DNA from: an uncultured Ignavibacteriota bacterium | Lineage (GTDB): Bacteria; Bacteroidota; Ignavibacteria; Tepidaquicellales; Tepidaquicellaceae | NCBI GenBank assembly: GCA_937959065.1 | Contig: CALGOI010000151.1 | Location: 1-8,110 of the forward strand | Direction: 5' to 3' | Length of the DNA: 8,110 nt | Shown here: in pieces, positions 6,915 through 8,110 of the stretch | Layout of the letters: each line of letters begins with the position of its first letter | Numbering within the stretch: the first letter of the stretch is position 1 | Position numbers and translations under genes: made by a program | The notes under the pieces: generated by a model | The model's input: only the letters and a program-made list of their open reading frames with translations | Databases searched by the model: none | What the model was told of the DNA's origin: nothing

Positions 6915-7835
6915 TTACAGCTCTATATTCTCGAATCTTGTTAACTGCATGAATTCCCTGAATCTGTTAAGAATTTTTGTATTATCCAGGTTCCTTAGGG
7001 CATCTATTGAAAACTTTTCGACACAAATTGATGCCATTGCACTGCCGTAGATCATTGCTAAACGGAGATTTTCATTATCGAGTCTGCCGTTTTTTGCTAA
7101 CCAGCCCATAAAACCTCCCGCGAATGTATCTCCTGCTCCTGTGGGATCAAATACTGACTCGAGAGGGTAGGCAGGTGCCGAAAAAACTATGTCATCTGTA
7201 AATAATAAAGCTCCATGTTCACCTTTTTTAATAACCGCTATTTTCGGGCCGAATGACAATAACTTTCTTGCTGCCTGTACCAGGTTATACTCACCGGTCA
7301 GTTCTCTTGCCTCTGTATCATTAATAATTATAATGTTCGCCAGCTTTAATGTTTCTGTTAATTCATCTCTTGCGCTTTCTATCCAGAAGTTCATTGTATC
7401 TATAGCAATTAACTCAGGGTTGTTCATCTGTTTTATAACACTTTGCTGTAAAGAAGGGGCGATATTCCCGACACATATATACTTGCTGTCTTTAAACTCC
7501 TCGGGGACTACCGGATTGAAATCTTCAAATGCATTAAGCTCAGTAACCAGTGTATCCCTGGTATTTAGGTCATAATGATACTTTCCATGCCAGAAGAACG
7601 ATTTTTTATCGGGATGAACTTCCAGTCCGCTGGTATCGACTCCTCTGGATTTAAGGAATTCAATTTCTTCCCGGGGAAAATCATTGCCTACAATTCCTAT
7701 TAATTTCACGTCATTTGAAAAATAACTTGCCGTAAGGGATATGAACGTGGCAGATCCTCCTATAACCCGCTCTGCCTTCCCAAATGGTGTCTCAATTGTA
7801 TCAAATGCAACTGACCCAACTACTAAAAAACTCAT
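6915..7835 (-). CDS. PfkB-family carbohydrate or nucleoside kinase
   Basis: This 306-residue cytoplasmic kinase belongs to the ribokinase/PfkB family and transfers the ATP gamma-phosphate to a hydroxyl of a sugar or nucleoside. Family signatures are complete: substrate-binding GG at 26-27 (VIGGSAT), LIGIVGNDF at 45-53, NDTEARELTG at 172-181, KKGEHGALL at 203-211, and the anion-hole/catalytic motif DPTGAGDTFAGGF at 230-242 with the predicted catalytic base Asp236. The length is typical. The sequence does not reveal the substrate: it is not obviously ribokinase, fructokinase, 2-keto-3-deoxygluconate kinase or adenosine kinase. Neighbours recO and an HtrA-type protease suggest a housekeeping operon rather than a sugar-utilisation locus, since no transporter or catabolic enzyme lies nearby. 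It heads the closely spaced part of the operon; 86 bases upstream is a possible small gene. No Shine-Dalgarno is evident before the ATG; the leader is AT-rich. Confidence 0.93.
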   Translation of the reverse strand: MSFLVVGSVAFDTIETPFGKAERVIGGSATFISLTASYFSNDVKLIGIVGNDFPREEIEFLKSRGVDTSGLEVHPDKKSFFWHGKYHYDLNTRDTLVTELNAFEDFNPVVPEEFKDSKYICVGNIAPSLQQSVIKQMNNPELIAIDTMNFWIESARDELTETLKLANIIIINDTEARELTGEYNLVQAARKLLSFGPKIAVIKKGEHGALLFTDDIVFSAPAYPLESVFDPTGAGDTFAGGFMGWLAKNGRLDNENLRLAMIYGSAMASICVEKFSIDALRNLDNTKILNRFREFMQLTRFENIEL

Positions 7836-7921
7836 TTAGAATATATTTGCTTATTAAAAGCTTAAATTATCAATTTTAAATGAAAGAATTAATCCAATTA
7901 TGCCACTTTCTTTAATAGTTT

Positions 7922-8071
7922 TCAACCTTCATCTTCCAATTTCTTCAGTTTCTCCAACAGCCAGAATTTATCGATAACAAACCTGTTATTAATTATTTTC
8001 TTTTTTAAGGAAAATATATCATATCTATCCCCAAAACTCTTTTTATATTTTAGATCAAACTCGGTTGACAT
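7922..8071 (-). CDS. Possible small basic protein, 49 residues, unrecognised
   Basis: An ATG at 8071 opens a 49-codon frame ending in TGA at 7922-7924. The product is highly charged: MSTEFDLKYKKSFGDRYD at the start, Lys-rich in the middle (SLKKK), and an amphipathic-looking helix FWLLEKLKKLEDEG at the end. It has no signal peptide, Cys or membrane segment. Upstream, the same frame meets TGA-TAA at 8099-8104, so it does not continue a longer gene off the right edge; a TTG 21 bases before the ATG is an alternative start. Only a weak TAGG precedes the ATG. It is co-directional with the kinase gene, 86 bases away. I do not recognise a family. Support is modest: amino-acid composition looks protein-like, but a 49-codon frame can arise by chance. 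Confidence 0.4.
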   Translation of the reverse strand: MSTEFDLKYKKSFGDRYDIFSLKKKIINNRFVIDKFWLLEKLKKLEDEG

Positions 8072-8083
8072 AAAACCTATTGT

Positions 8084-8095
8084 GGCCAATTGGCC
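8084..8095. promoter_or_regulatory. 12-bp GC-containing palindrome at the right edge
   Basis: GGCCAATTGGCC is a perfect palindrome 13-24 bases upstream of the ATG at 8071. It is flanked by a further inverted pair, AAACC (8073-8077) and GGTTT (8096-8100), set asymmetrically. It is notable because its eight G/C bases stand out in AT-rich surroundings. It could be an operator or simply part of the end of an upstream gene that lies outside the window. Confidence 0.25.
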
Positions 8096-8110
8096 GGTTT
8101 ATCAGTTTTT

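Noticed and set aside
7189..7575. Plus-strand open frame of 128 codons opposite the kinase gene
   Set aside because: It is the complement of conserved PfkB motifs and shows no domain of its own.
7836..7921. Possible promoter or sigma-54 site (TGGCAT) before the kinase gene
   Set aside because: The TGGCA half is not followed by a TTGC half at the required spacing, and no other convincing promoter pair was found.
7880..7996. Short plus-strand frames near the right end (for example the ATG at 7900)
   Set aside because: They are at most about 25 codons, have no ribosome binding site and overlap the better minus-strand candidate.

Overview
The window is AT-rich bacterial DNA that most resembles the Ignavibacteria, or a near relative in the Bacteroidota/Chlorobi (FCB) group. 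Three consecutive genes encode secreted proteins that end in a type IX secretion system (T9SS) type A sorting domain with the 'NYPNPFNP' signature common in that lineage. Shine-Dalgarno sites are mostly absent, and a FG-GAP/VCBS repeat protein of a kind frequent in these bacteria sits at the left edge. The taxonomic call is inference from protein style; no rRNA or other marker is present.

Layout, left to right. Positions 2-640 (+) hold the C-terminal 212 residues of a large FG-GAP/VCBS repeat protein cut by the window edge. A strong two-way terminator (662-691) separates it from everything else, which lies on the minus strand. Read in the direction of transcription (right to left), the minus strand holds: a possible 49-residue small gene (7922-8071); a PfkB-family sugar/nucleoside kinase (6915-7835); recO, a DNA repair mediator (6156-6881); and an HtrA/DegQ-type periplasmic serine protease (4598-6109), closed by a strong terminator (4542-4574). 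The last three are separated by 33 and 46 bases and look like one housekeeping operon. Next comes a separately transcribed secreted M12B-like zinc metallopeptidase with a T9SS tail (2227-4455) and its own hairpin (2171-2207). It is followed by two T9SS-tailed proteins: a 132-residue protein that is almost nothing but signal peptide plus sorting domain (1662-2060), and a 303-residue protein with an unrecognised middle domain (716-1627). These two are 34 bases apart and probably co-transcribed.

Functionally there are two themes: cytoplasmic and periplasmic maintenance (kinase, RecO, HtrA), and export of cell-surface or secreted proteins by T9SS. I did not find a clearly new defence, mobile or RNA-based system. 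The best leads are the cargo-poor T9SS protein, the unrecognised domain of its partner and the small ORF at the right end. No tRNA, rRNA, CRISPR, transposase or attachment site was recognised. No gene-free stretch exceeds 300 bases.
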